From assembly GCA_036365145.1 (NCBI GenBank), contig JAEOAD010002327.1, positions 496,001 through 560,000 of the forward strand: 64,000 nucleotides of DNA, written 5' to 3'. The translations under genes and the position numbers were made by a program. The notes below the pieces were generated by a model that ran no database searches, was not told the DNA's origin, and saw only the letters and a list, made by a program, of their open reading frames with translations. Source of the stretch: Orientallactaga sibirica. Its lineage: Eukaryota; Chordata; Mammalia; Rodentia; Dipodidae. Positions 38,301-45,428 of this stretch are shown piece by piece. Position 1 is the first letter of the stretch. Each line of letters starts with the position of its first letter.

Positions 38301-39130
38301 AAATGAGTTGCTTTCTTACGAACACTCTTCAGTGCAGCAAGATCAAACTTTCCTAGTTTGTGTAATCTAACAAGATGTACACTTTAGTAGATTAACCACA
38401 TTTCTAACGTAGGTTGTTTAGAAAACAAACGCCTACATTCCCGAACACAGTACTGTGTGAAATAAGCCTGTTCTGAACCCCAAATGAGTTGCTTTCTTAC
38501 GAAGAGTCTTCAGTGCAGCAAGATCAAACTTTCCTAGTTTGTGTAATCTAACAACATATATAATTTAGTAGATTAACCACATTTCTAACGTAGTTTGTTT
38601 AGAAAACAAACACCTTCATTGCGGAACGCAGTACTGTGTGAAATAAGGCTGTACTCTTCGGCAAATGAGTTGCTTTCTTACGAAGAGTCTTCAGTGCAGC
38701 AAGATCAAACTTTCCTAGTTTGTATAATCTAACAAGATGTACAACTTAGTAGATTAACCACATTTCTAACGTAGTTTGTATAGAAAACAAACGCCTTCAT
38801 TGCCGAACACAGTACTATGTGAAATAAGCTTGTTCTGATCCCCAAATCAGTTGCTTTCTTACGAAGAGTCTTCAGTGCAGCAAGATCAAACTTTCTTAGT
38901 TTGTGTAATCTAACAAGATGTAGAATTTAGTAGATTAAGCACATTTCTAACGCAGTTTGTTTAGAAAACAAACACCTTCATTGCCGAACGCAGTACTGTG
39001 TGAAATAAGGCTGTTCTCTTCCGCAAATGAGTTGCTTTCTTACGAAGAGTCTTCAGTGCAGCAAGATCAAACTTTCCTAGTTTGTATAATCTAACAAGAT
39101 GTACAACTTAGTAGATTAACCACATTTCTA
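35311..39130. repeat. Higher-order repeat family H, copy 5 (partial)
   Basis: From about 36450 the marker order of copies 1-3 returns: 'gctagatctg' (36474), 'gaacaaagtac' (36633), 'ctgttatgttcc' (36838), 'catcaatctttcttag' (37437), 'gtgtgtaataagg' (37911), 'cctacattcccg' (38431), 'acaacatatataattt' (38550) and 'gtactcttcggc' (38652). The part 35311-36450 instead duplicates 32.3-33.4 kb. There is no gene. Confidence 0.8.
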
Positions 39131-41440
39131 ACGTAGTTTGTTTAGAAAACAAATGCCTTCATTGCCGAACAGAGTACTGTGTGAAATAAGGATGTTCTGT
39201 TCCCCAAATGAGTTGCTTTCTTACGAAGAGTCTTCAGTGCAGCAAGATCAAACTTTCCTAGTTTGTGTAATCTAACAAGATATACAATTTAGTAGATTAA
39301 CCACATTTCTAACGTAGTTTGTTTAGAAAACAAACACCTTCATTGCCGAATGCAGTACTGTGTGAAGTAAGCTAGATCTGTTCTACCAACGAGTTGCTTT
39401 CTTACGAAGAGTCTTCAGTGCAGCAAGATCAAACTTTCCTAGTTTGTGTAATCTTACAAGATGTACAATTTAGTAGATTAACCACATTTCTAACGTAGTT
39501 TGTTTAGAAAACAAACGCCTTCATTGCCGAACACAGTACTGTGTGAAATAAGACTGTTCTGTTCCCGAAATCACTTGCTTTCTTGAGAACCGTCTTCAGG
39601 GCAGCAAGATCAAACTTTCCTAGTTTTTGTAATCTAACAAGATGTTGAACTTAATAGACTACCTTCATTTCTAAAGTAGTTTGTTTAGAAAACAAACCCA
39701 TTCATTGCCGAACACAGTACTGTGTGAAATAAGGCTGTTCTGTTCTCCAAATGAGTTGCTTTCTTACGAAGAGTCTTCAGTGCAGCAAGATTAAACTTTC
39801 CTACTTTGTGTAATCTCACAAGATGTACAACTTAGTAGATTAAGCACATTTCTTACGTAGTTTGTTTAGATAACAAACGCCTTCATTGCCGAACACAGTA
39901 GTGTGTGAAATAAGCCTGTTCTGATCCCCAAATGAGTTGCTTTCTTACGAAGAGTCTTCAGTGCAGCAAGATCAAACTTTCCTAGTTTGTGTAATCTAAC
40001 AAGATGTAGAATTTAGTAGATTAACCACATTTCTAACGTAGTTTGTTTAGAAAACAAACGCCTTCATTGCGGAACACAGTACTGTGTGAAATAAGCTTGT
40101 TCTGATCCCCAAATCAATTGTTTTCTTACGAAGAGTCTTCAGTGCAGCAACATCGAACTTTCTTAGTTTGTGTAATCTAACAAGATGTAGAATTTAGTAG
40201 ATTAACCACATTTCTAACGTAGTTTGTTTAGAAAACAAACACCTTCCTTATAGAACGCAATACTGTGTGAAATAAGGCTGTTCTCTTCCGAAAATGAGTT
40301 GCTTTCTTACGAAGAGTCATCAGTGCAGCAAGATCAAACTTTCCTAGTTTGTATAATCTAACAAGATGTACAACTTAGTAGATTAACCACATTTCTAACA
40401 TAGTTTGTTTAGAAAACAAACGCCTTCATTGCCGAACACAGTACTGTGTGAAATAAGGCTATTCTGTTCCCGAAATCAGTTGCTTTCTTGAGAAGAGTCT
40501 TCAGGGCAGCAAGATCAAACTTTCCTAGTTTTTGTAATCTAACAAGATGAACAACTTAAGAGACTACCTTCATTTCTAAAGTAGTTTGTTTAGAAAACAA
40601 ACCCATTCATTGCCGAACACAGTACTGTGTGAAATAATACTGTTCTGTTCCACAAATGAGTTGCTTTCTTACGAAGACTCTTCAGTGCAGCAAGATCAAA
40701 CTTTCCTAGTTTGTGTAATCTAACAAGATGTACAACTTAGTAGATTAATCACACTTCTAACGTAGTTTGTTTAGAAAACAAACACCTTCATTGCCGAACA
40801 CAGTACTGTGTGAAATAAGGCTATTCTGTTCTCCAAATGTGTTGCTTTCTTACGAAGAGTCTTCAGTGCAGCAAGATCAAACTTTCCTAGTTTGTGTAAT
40901 CTAACAAGATGTACAACTTAGTAGATTAACCACATTTCTAACGTAGTTTGTTTAGAAAACAAACGCCTTCATTGCCGAACACATTACTGTGTGAAATAAG
41001 GCTGTTCTGTTCTCCAAATGAATTGCTTTCTTACGAAGAGTCTTCAGTGCAGCAAGATCAAACTTTCCTACTTTGTGTAATCTAATAAGATGTACAACTT
41101 AGTAGATTAAGCACATTTCTTACGTAGTTTGTTTAGATAACAAACGCCTTCATTGCCGAATACAGTACTGTGTGAAATAAGCCTGTTCTGATCCCCAAAT
41201 GAGTTGCTTTCTTACGAAGAGTCTTCAGTGCAGCAAGATCAAACTTTCCTAGTTTGGGTAATCTAACAAGATGTAGAATTTAGTAGATTAAGCACATTTC
41301 TAACGTAGTTTGTTTAGAAAACAAACGCCTTCATTGCGGAACACAGTACTGTGTGAAATAAGCTTGTTCTGATCCCCAAATCAGTTGCTTTCTTACGAAG
41401 AGTCTTCAGTGCAGCGAGATCAAACTTTCCTAGTTTGTGT
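39131..41440. repeat. Satellite, mixed type A/B monomers
   Basis: Continuous 181-bp units with type B units at about 39575 and 40480. The 'gcctgttctgatcccc' unit followed by the 'gcggaacacag ... gcttgttctgatccccaaatca' unit recurs at about 39910-40110 and 41170-41380. There is no gene and nothing else is seen. Confidence 0.85.
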
Positions 41441-42050
41441 AATCTAACAAGTTGTACAATTTAGTAGATTAACCATGTTTCTTACGTAGTTTGTTTAGAA
41501 AACAAACACCTTCATTGCAGAATGCAGTACTGTGTGAAGTAAGCTAGTTCTGTTCTACAAATGAGTTGCTTTTTTACGAAGAGTCTTCAGTGCGGCAAGA
41601 TCAAACTTTCCTAGTTTGTGTAATCTAACAAGATGTACAACTTAGTAGATTAACCACATTTCTAACGTAGTTTGTTTAGAAAAAAAACGCCATCATTGCC
41701 GAACACAGTACTGTGTGAAATAATGCTGTTCTCTTACCGAAATCAGTTGCTTTCTTGAGAAGAGTCTTCAGGGCAGCAAGACCAAACTTTCCTAGTTTTT
41801 GTAATCTAACAAGATGTACAACTTAATAGACTATATTCATTTCTAAAGTAGTTTGTTTAGAAAACAAACCCATTCATTGCCGAACACAGTACTGTGTGAA
41901 ATAAGGCTGTTCTGTTCCCCAAATGAATTGCTTTCTTACGAACACTCTTCAGTGCAGCAAGATCAAACTTTCCTAGTTTGTGTAATCTAACAAGATGTAC
42001 AATTTAGTAGATTAAGCACATTTCTACCGGAGGTTGTTTAGAAAACAAAC
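41441..42050. repeat. Cassette adjoining the ERV, matching 48110-48710
   Basis: Ordered variants 'attaaccatgtttc' (41468), 'gtgcggcaag' (41591), 'aatgctgttctcttaccg' (41722), 'ctatattcatttc' (41832) and 'aaatgaattgc' with 'gaacactcttc' (41920-41950) recur at 48.11-48.61 kb. The offset between 'ctcttaccg' at 41731 and 48387 is 6656. Subtracting the 3218 bases added by the ERV and its target duplication leaves 3438, that is 19 monomers. Confidence 0.85.
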
Positions 42051-42204
42051 GCCTTCATTACCGAACACAGTACTGTGTGAAATAAGCCTGTTCTGATCCC
42101 CAAATGAGTTGCTTTCTTACGAAGAGTCTTCAGTGCAGCAAGACCAAACTTTCTTAGTTTGTGTAATCTAACAAGATGTAGAATTTAGTAGATTAACCAC
42201 ATTT

Positions 42205-42210
42205 CTAACG
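42205..42210. repeat. Target-site duplication, left copy (CTAACG)
   Basis: The six bases before the 5' LTR are identical to 45423-45428 after the 3' LTR. The satellite normally reads 'ttctaacgtagtttg', so this is duplicated target sequence. Six bases is the length typical of IAP and betaretroviral integrases. Confidence 0.95.
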
Positions 42211-42239
42211 TGTAGGGAGCCGTTAACAGTCGCCATTAC

Positions 42240-42248
42240 AAGATGGCG
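42240..42248 (+). promoter_or_regulatory. YY1-type motif AAGATGGCG in the 5' LTR
   Basis: Lies about 30 bases inside U3, the place where IAP LTRs carry the same 'acaagatggcgct' block. The copy in the 3' LTR is at 45100-45108. Confidence 0.6.
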
Positions 42249-42390
42249 CTGGCTTCCTCCCTGCCATGTGGTAAACAACTCCATATTTGGCATGAGTCCT
42301 GGCGCTACTAGTTGTACAATCTGCGCATGGTCATGACGAACTTGTTCTCAGCCTATCCCGAGGCATATGCTTGTGGCGTCAATCCTGCAG

Positions 42391-42395
42391 CCAAT
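42391..42395 (+). promoter_or_regulatory. CCAAT box of the 5' LTR
   Basis: 'gcagccaatcact' stands about 30 bases upstream of the TATA box, a usual place for a CCAAT element in IAP-type LTRs. The 3' LTR copy is at 45251-45255. Confidence 0.65.
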
Positions 42396-42422
42396 CACTT
42401 GTGTGCACGTAGGCTTGAACAG

Positions 42423-42430
42423 TATAAAAG
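42423..42430 (+). promoter_or_regulatory. TATA box of the 5' LTR
   Basis: 'tataaaag' is a canonical TATA element. It puts the start of R at about 42450 (inferred), upstream of the AATAAA. The 3' LTR copy is at 45283-45290. Confidence 0.8.
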
Positions 42431-42492
42431 TTGCAGCAAGGCAGTGCTCGGGGCCCTCCGCCATCAGCTCATCTGTTAACGAAGTGCTCTCC

Positions 42493-42498
42493 AATAAA
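42493..42498 (+). promoter_or_regulatory. Polyadenylation signal AATAAA, 5' LTR copy
   Basis: 'ccaataaagtg' is followed by 'acaag' and then a GT-rich stretch ('gtttgtggctgttc'), as expected of a retroviral R/U5 border at about 42505-42510. Confidence 0.75.
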
Positions 42499-42566
42499 GT
42501 GTGATACAAGAAGGATTCTCGTTTGTGGCTGTTCATTCCCTGCAGGACAGGGGGCTCGCCGCAAAG

Positions 42567-42585
42567 TGGTGCCGAAAACCCGGGA
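42567..42585 (+). other. Primer binding site, tRNA-Phe type with one extra A
   Basis: Three bases after the LTR comes 'tggtgccgaaaacccggga'. Apart from one additional A in the A run it is complementary to the 3' end of mammalian tRNA-Phe, the primer known for IAP elements. It does not fit the tRNA-Lys sites of MMTV or HERV-K (which begin tggcgcc). The extra A is either a change after insertion or a property of the source copy. Confidence 0.85.
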
Positions 42586-42654
42586 CGCCGGACCTTTCAA
42601 AGACACCCGGCGGAGGGCCGAAGAGGATTCAGAACTTGATACATGGAGAGGTAG

Positions 42655-42662
42655 AGGTAAGT
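42655..42662 (+). promoter_or_regulatory. Splice donor consensus AG|GTAAGT
   Basis: A perfect donor consensus between the primer binding site and gag is where retroviruses place the major donor for the spliced env message. Use in this copy is inferred, not shown. Confidence 0.6.
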
Positions 42663-42869
42663 CATCCCGGCTTTGTTCTCTGATGGATTTTGACTGACCC
42701 TGGCTTTCCTCGCCTGTTTTGCCTGTTTTGTTTGGGGTTTTATCTCTGCTTCTGTCTATTTGCGTTCATCCCTTGAGAGCGGCTCTGTGGCCATTGAACA
42801 CTTTTCTGGGCTGATTAAAGATTGAAACAACGTGATATTCAGATTTCTACAGTAACCATCAGACGGATT

Positions 42870-43660
42870 CTTAGAGATATGGATTCAACAGCCCCTTGGT
42901 TTGCGGCTTCAGGATTACACTCCCCTCCTGGGAGAAGTTGGGGCATGACCTGCGACAGGCAGAACAGGAAGGAAGTTTAGGGGAAGGACACATTACCGTT
43001 TTGGCGACTGGTTCATTCTTGTCTCAATAGCGGTAAACATGCGGAAATAATTGGGGAGGGGCAAAGAGCTTTAGCCCAACATCAGGACAGTCTTTCAGAG
43101 TCAGATACTAGCGGGGACTCACATGCTAGGCCTAGGAAGAAACAAAAGGGAAAAATAGGATCCAGTCAAAAAGGAGAGGACAAGGAGAAAAGTTTACAAG
43201 AGGAGCGCTCGAGTAAAACATCTAAAAGAAAAAGTAAAAATTCAGACTCAAAACAAAACAATGAGGAGGAGCCGGAGCTTTCAGGGAAAAAAAAAAAAAA
43301 AAGGTTTAGCAATTGCATTTAACCCCTAATCTCCCACGCCCTCTGGCGTATAATCCTACTGAAGGTGTTCTTTGGAGCTGTCAGGAAAGAAGGAGTCAGT
43401 GGTGACTTACGGGGTACACGTAGCCTTTACCCTTTCATTGTTAGACAGTATGACTACCCAGAATCTTAACCCGATGATTGGGCTAACCTAGCAAGGGCAT
43501 GCTTGTCTGGGGGACAATATCTGATGTGGAAAGTAGCCAACCAAGAGTTAAGCGCTGACACTGCCTGGCGCAACGCAGCTGCCAATAATCCTCAATCTAG
43601 ATATGTTAACAGGTGACTCCAGTATGGACTGGATGTCAAGCCACAACACAATCAGTGTTT
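42870..43660 (+). pseudogene. gag: gag relic (matrix and capsid parts), several frameshifts
   Basis: Gag forms the particle core. A first candidate start is ATG at 42879, leading into DSTAPWF. After a frame change WEKLGHDLR follows (from about 42929); the PWF...W..LG.DL arrangement is typical of betaretroviral matrix. That frame stops at 43028-43030. A Lys/Ser/Glu-rich stretch in the first frame covers about 43080-43300, ending in a run of 16 A. Capsid-like sequence follows: TYGVHVAFTLSLL in one frame (about 43400-43440), then DWANLARACLSGGQYLMW in another (about 43476-43530), then DMLTGDSSMDW back in the previous frame (from about 43597). No nucleocapsid zinc knuckle is seen. With at least three frame changes and about 0.8 kb instead of the usual 1.7-2.5 kb, it cannot encode a working Gag. 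The symbol is given for the family, not for a functional gene. Confidence 0.78.
43287..43302 (+). repeat. A16 homopolymer inside the gag relic
   Basis: Sixteen consecutive A continue a series of lysine codons. Slippage here is a simple explanation for one of the gag frame changes. It is not followed by a target duplication, so it does not look like the tail of an inserted retroposon. Confidence 0.85.
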
Positions 43661-43680
43661 CTTGACAAAGGGCATTCCCT
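43640..43680 (+). other. Internal deletion junction of the ERV (gag-env, pol missing)
   Basis: Capsid-like sequence can be followed to about 43630, and env-like surface sequence with glycosylation sites is recognisable from about 43730. The interval holds no protease, reverse transcriptase or integrase motif, so roughly 4 kb normally present is absent. The exact joint cannot be placed without a related full-length element. Confidence 0.65.
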
Positions 43681-43968
43681 CACCTTTTCTCCAAACTTTC
43701 TTACTTGTAAGAATGAGTCCTTTGGTAGACCAACAGAACTTTTCTGCCACGTTTGAAGAGAATGTGAAGGTAAATTGTAGTAAGACCATCGACTTTAGAT
43801 CCACACCTATATGTGTAAGACCTCCTTTTATGTTTCTAGTGAGCAATCAAACTGTTATTAATAACACTCTTGCTTGTCAAGCGAGTTCTTGTTTTCTTTC
43901 AGAATGCTGGAATGCCACTCAATTTCCATTGGGCATGCTGACCTGCCTGTTCCTGTGGTCATTCAAGA
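43662..43968 (+). pseudogene. env: env relic, surface (SU) part
   Basis: The open frame from 43662 runs to 44066, but only about its first 95-100 residues look like Env. They contain five N-glycosylation sequons (NFS, NCS, NQT, NNT and NAT at residues 26, 38, 62, 67 and 84) and six cysteines (39, 51, 72, 77, 82 and 95), the pattern of the C-terminal half of a retroviral surface glycoprotein, which binds the receptor. The first Met is only an open-frame start; the natural start and signal peptide are missing. Around 43945 the env frame shifts, and a stop (taa at 43970) lies in the next frame just before the transmembrane part. The remainder of the 43662 frame is an out-of-frame reading of the next segment. 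Similarity to IAPE-type or other betaretroviral env is inferred from context. Confidence 0.7.
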
Positions 43969-43972
43969 GTAA

Positions 43973-44382
43973 GAACTACCGGTGTTGCTATGGCCTAAGA
44001 GAGACTTTAGAATTACTGCAGCTATCGTGGCTGCTGTTGCAGCTTCTGTTGCCACTGCTGCGGTAGCTGCTGTAGCTCTAGCTAAGGCCATCCCAGCGGC
44101 CCAAGCAATAAACAGCTTATCCGAGAGGACTGCTTTGACCCTGATACCCAGACAGAATTCAACCAACAGTTTCATGCAGACATTCTGCTAGTAAACCAAC
44201 GAGTTGATCTCTTTCAAGAACAGATGGACATTGTTGTATCTCAATGGGACTTGGAACCACAAATTTGATAATCTTACTAGGACGTTAAGGGGTCAAATAA
44301 TTGTACCTGTATAGTACCTGTATAGAGGTTGCTTCTGTAATGTAAATTGTCTCTTTCTTTCAATCTGTGATTAATTGGGGAA
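43973..44382 (+). pseudogene. env: env relic, N-terminal transmembrane (TM) part with fusion-peptide-like run
   Basis: In the frame of 43982, a basic PKR is followed by FRITAAIVAAVAAS and further Ala/Val/Ile residues. This fits a furin-cut end followed by a hydrophobic fusion peptide, in the order expected for a betaretroviral TM subunit. The frame stays open to 44191 and then changes. The stretch 44190-44382 should hold the heptad region and the disulfide-bonded loop, but it is interrupted by stops. It also includes an 11-bp tandem duplication ('gtacctgtata' at 44303-44313 and 44314-44324), which itself shifts the frame. No functional fusion protein can be made from this copy. Confidence 0.72.
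44303..44324 (+). repeat. 11-bp tandem duplication within env
   Basis: Two adjacent copies of 'gtacctgtata'. An 11-base duplication is not a multiple of three, so it disrupts the TM reading frame by itself. It would be a useful marker for this subfamily if other copies share it. Confidence 0.9.
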
Positions 44383-44757
44383 ATGTTGCTGACTCGAGCA
44401 GCCAATTTGTCTCGCAAATTGTCTTTGTATCTTTTGGGGAATTGGTCCGAGGAGTTTGATGTGAACCTAGATGAGTTAAGAAGAGCTATTGTTGCCATCA
44501 ATTCCACTCGGGTGGACCTTAGTTTGGCAAAAGGTTTCACCTCCTGGTTTTCAGCAGCCTTTTCTTTCTTCAAAGAGTGGGTAGGGGCAGGACTGTTTGC
44601 AGTCTGCTGTTTTGGAGGATGTCTGTTCTGCCTATGGTTGGTTTACAAAATGCGAGCCCAGGCTAGAAGAGACAAGGTCATTATTTCCCAGGCTCTTGCT
44701 GCATTGGAGAATGGCTCTTCCCCTCAGGTCTGGCTGGCAGCCCTTAAAAAACCCTGA
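44383..44757 (+). pseudogene. env: env relic, C-terminal TM part with membrane anchor
   Basis: An open frame of 124 codons to the stop at 44755. Residues 1-66 are ectodomain-like with sequons NLS, NWS and NST (residues 8, 20 and 40) and an aromatic-rich stretch before the membrane. Residues 67-88 (about 44581-44646) are a strongly hydrophobic anchor with several cysteines (AGLFAVCCFGGCLFCLW), followed by KMRAQARRDK, a basic stop-transfer sequence, and a short cytoplasmic tail of about 30 residues. The Met at the start is internal to the original gene. This is the longest intact piece of the element and clearly belongs to a class II retroviral Env, but it lacks a signal peptide and has no intact upstream part. 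Confidence 0.78.
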
Positions 44758-45057
44758 TTTTCTTTGGCCCTTGAACCCTTAGGGTTTTATACCCATTGCA
44801 CAAGGAGGGCAAGGAAGTAGGGTGGGCTTTAGTTGGCACAGGATGCGAGACAAAGTACTGCACGTGAGGTGAGCCTTTATTAGCCTCACGAAGAGCATGT
44901 TTGATTGCATATGGGTTAGTACCAGAATCCCATCTCTGAGAAAAGGTACTGGACCGGGATGACACCGGGTTTGGCTGGCCACCAGGTCTGGAGTTATCGT
45001 AAGGTCCTCTTTCTGTTCAGAGATCAGACCTCTGCTCTTGCCTGTCGCTAAGAAATA
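44758..45057 (+). other. ERV 3' non-coding region
   Basis: About 300 bases between env and the polypurine tract. It contains a small inverted repeat, CGTGAGG at 44863-44869 and CCTCACG at 44884-44890, that could fold as a hairpin with a 14-base loop. IAP elements carry an RNA transport element in the 3' part, but I cannot confirm one here. Minus-strand open frames across this region look like chance. Confidence 0.6.
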
Positions 45058-45070
45058 GAAAAGGGGGAAG
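45058..45070 (+). other. Polypurine tract
   Basis: 'gaaaagggggaag' abuts the TG of the 3' LTR. This is the standard primer site for plus-strand DNA synthesis. Confidence 0.92.
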
Positions 45071-45422
45071 TGTAGGGAGCCGTTAACAGTCGCCATTACA
45101 AGATGGCGCTGGCTTCCTGCCTGCCATGTGGTAAACAACTCCATATTTGGCATGAGTCCTGGCGCTACTAGTTGTACAATCTGCGCATGGTCATGACGAG
45201 CTTGTTCTCAGCCTATCCCGAGGCATATGCTTGTGGCGTCAATCCTGCAGCCAATCACTTGTGTGCACGTAGGCTTGAACAGTATAAAAGTTGCAGCAAG
45301 GCAGTGCTCGGGGCCCTCCGCCATCAGCTCATCTGTTAACCAAGTGCTCTCCAATAAAGTGTGATACAAGAAGGATTCTCGTTTGTGGCTGTTCATTCCC
45401 TGCAGGACAGGGGCTCGCCGCA
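45071..45422 (+). repeat. 3' LTR (352 bp)
   Basis: Second copy of the LTR, immediately after the polypurine tract. Three substitutions and one single-base gap separate it from the 5' LTR, about 0.85% substitution difference. Its promoter elements lie at an offset of 2860 from those of the 5' LTR, and any transcript started here would run rightward into the satellite. Confidence 0.96.
45353..45358 (+). terminator. Polyadenylation signal AATAAA, 3' LTR
   Basis: This copy would end the proviral transcript, with cleavage expected about 10-20 bases downstream and the GT-rich element after it. It is identical in context to the 5' LTR copy. Confidence 0.8.
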
Positions 45423-45428
45423 CTAACG
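45423..45428. repeat. Target-site duplication, right copy (CTAACG)
   Basis: Follows the terminal CA of the 3' LTR at 45421-45422 and leads straight into 'tagtttgttt' of the satellite. The intact matching pair shows that the two LTRs belong to one insertion event. Confidence 0.95.

Larger units (their letters stand above)
1..42210. repeat. 181-bp satellite array, left block (about 233 monomers)
   Basis: Head-to-tail tandem array with a 181-bp period; the g of 'tttagaaaacaaac' recurs at 59, 240, 421 and 602. It is broken only by small indels up to the ERV at 42211 and already runs at base 1, so its left end lies outside the window. Monomers are AT-rich (a typical unit has 68 G/C of 181) and differ by point variants that define types and longer repeat cassettes. 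There is no gene in this block. The short minus-strand open frames of 60-80 codons recur because the repeat recurs. The unit length is not a multiple of three, so no frame stays open across many units. I do not recognise the family. A centromeric or pericentromeric role is inferred from size, monomer length and organisation only. Confidence 0.98.
42211..42563 (+). repeat. 5' LTR (353 bp)
   Basis: Begins TG and ends CA, with ends fixed by the target duplication and by the match to the 3' LTR. U3 holds an AAGATGGCG (YY1-type) motif, a CCAAT box and a TATA box; R and U5 hold AATAAA and a GT-rich stretch. It differs from the 3' LTR at 42259 (C against G), 42340 (A against G), 42481 (G against C) and by one extra G in the G run at 42550-42554. 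The short minus-strand open frame across it has no coding support. Confidence 0.96.
42564..42878 (+). other. ERV leader between LTR and gag relic
   Basis: Non-coding leader containing the primer binding site, a GC-rich stretch to about 42620 and a canonical splice donor (AG|GTAAGT at 42655-42662), then T- and G-rich sequence with 'cctgttttgcctgttttg'. A packaging signal would be expected in this interval but cannot be identified from sequence alone. Confidence 0.8.
42211..45422 (+). mobile_element. IAP-like class II endogenous retrovirus, coding-defective, pol absent
   Basis: A 3212-bp provirus flanked by the 6-bp duplication CTAACG. In order it has a 5' LTR, a tRNA-Phe-like primer binding site, a splice donor, gag relic, env relic, 3' non-coding region, polypurine tract and 3' LTR. 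A full-length IAP is about 7 kb; here protease, reverse transcriptase and integrase regions are not visible and capsid-like sequence is followed almost at once by env-like sequence. The IAP affinity rests on LTR landmarks (tgtaggGAGCCG start, 'ttacaagatggcgctgg', 'ggtaaacaa', 'ctgcgcatg', 'ctgcagccaatca'), the primer type and the 6-bp duplication. This is established knowledge of the family; the exact subfamily is not determined. The element lies in the same orientation as the satellite is written here. Confidence 0.93.

Noticed and set aside
1..42210. CRISPR-like array
   Set aside because: Units are 181 bp and contiguous, with no unique spacers; the setting is a mammalian satellite.
42567..42585. 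tRNA-Lys primer binding site
   Set aside because: Lysine sites begin tggcgcc; this one reads tggtgccgaaa, which fits tRNA-Phe.
42348..42697. Open frames on both strands across the 5' LTR and leader, and a minus-strand one at 45208-45447
   Set aside because: They overlap LTR control sequences and the primer binding site, and the minus-strand one recurs in both LTRs because the LTRs are copies. They do not fit any retroviral gene position.
43287..43302. Poly(A) tail of an inserted SINE or processed pseudogene
   Set aside because: The A run sits inside a lysine-rich gag stretch, with no flanking target duplication and no SINE body upstream.
43467..43469. Simple premature stop in an otherwise open capsid frame
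   Set aside because: The capsid-like residues just upstream are in a different frame, so this TAA is out of frame there; a frame change near 43470 explains the data better than a nonsense change.
44744..45153. Minus-strand open frames over the ERV 3' region and 3' LTR
   Set aside because: They run antisense to the provirus, cross the polypurine tract and LTR border, and show no recognisable domain.
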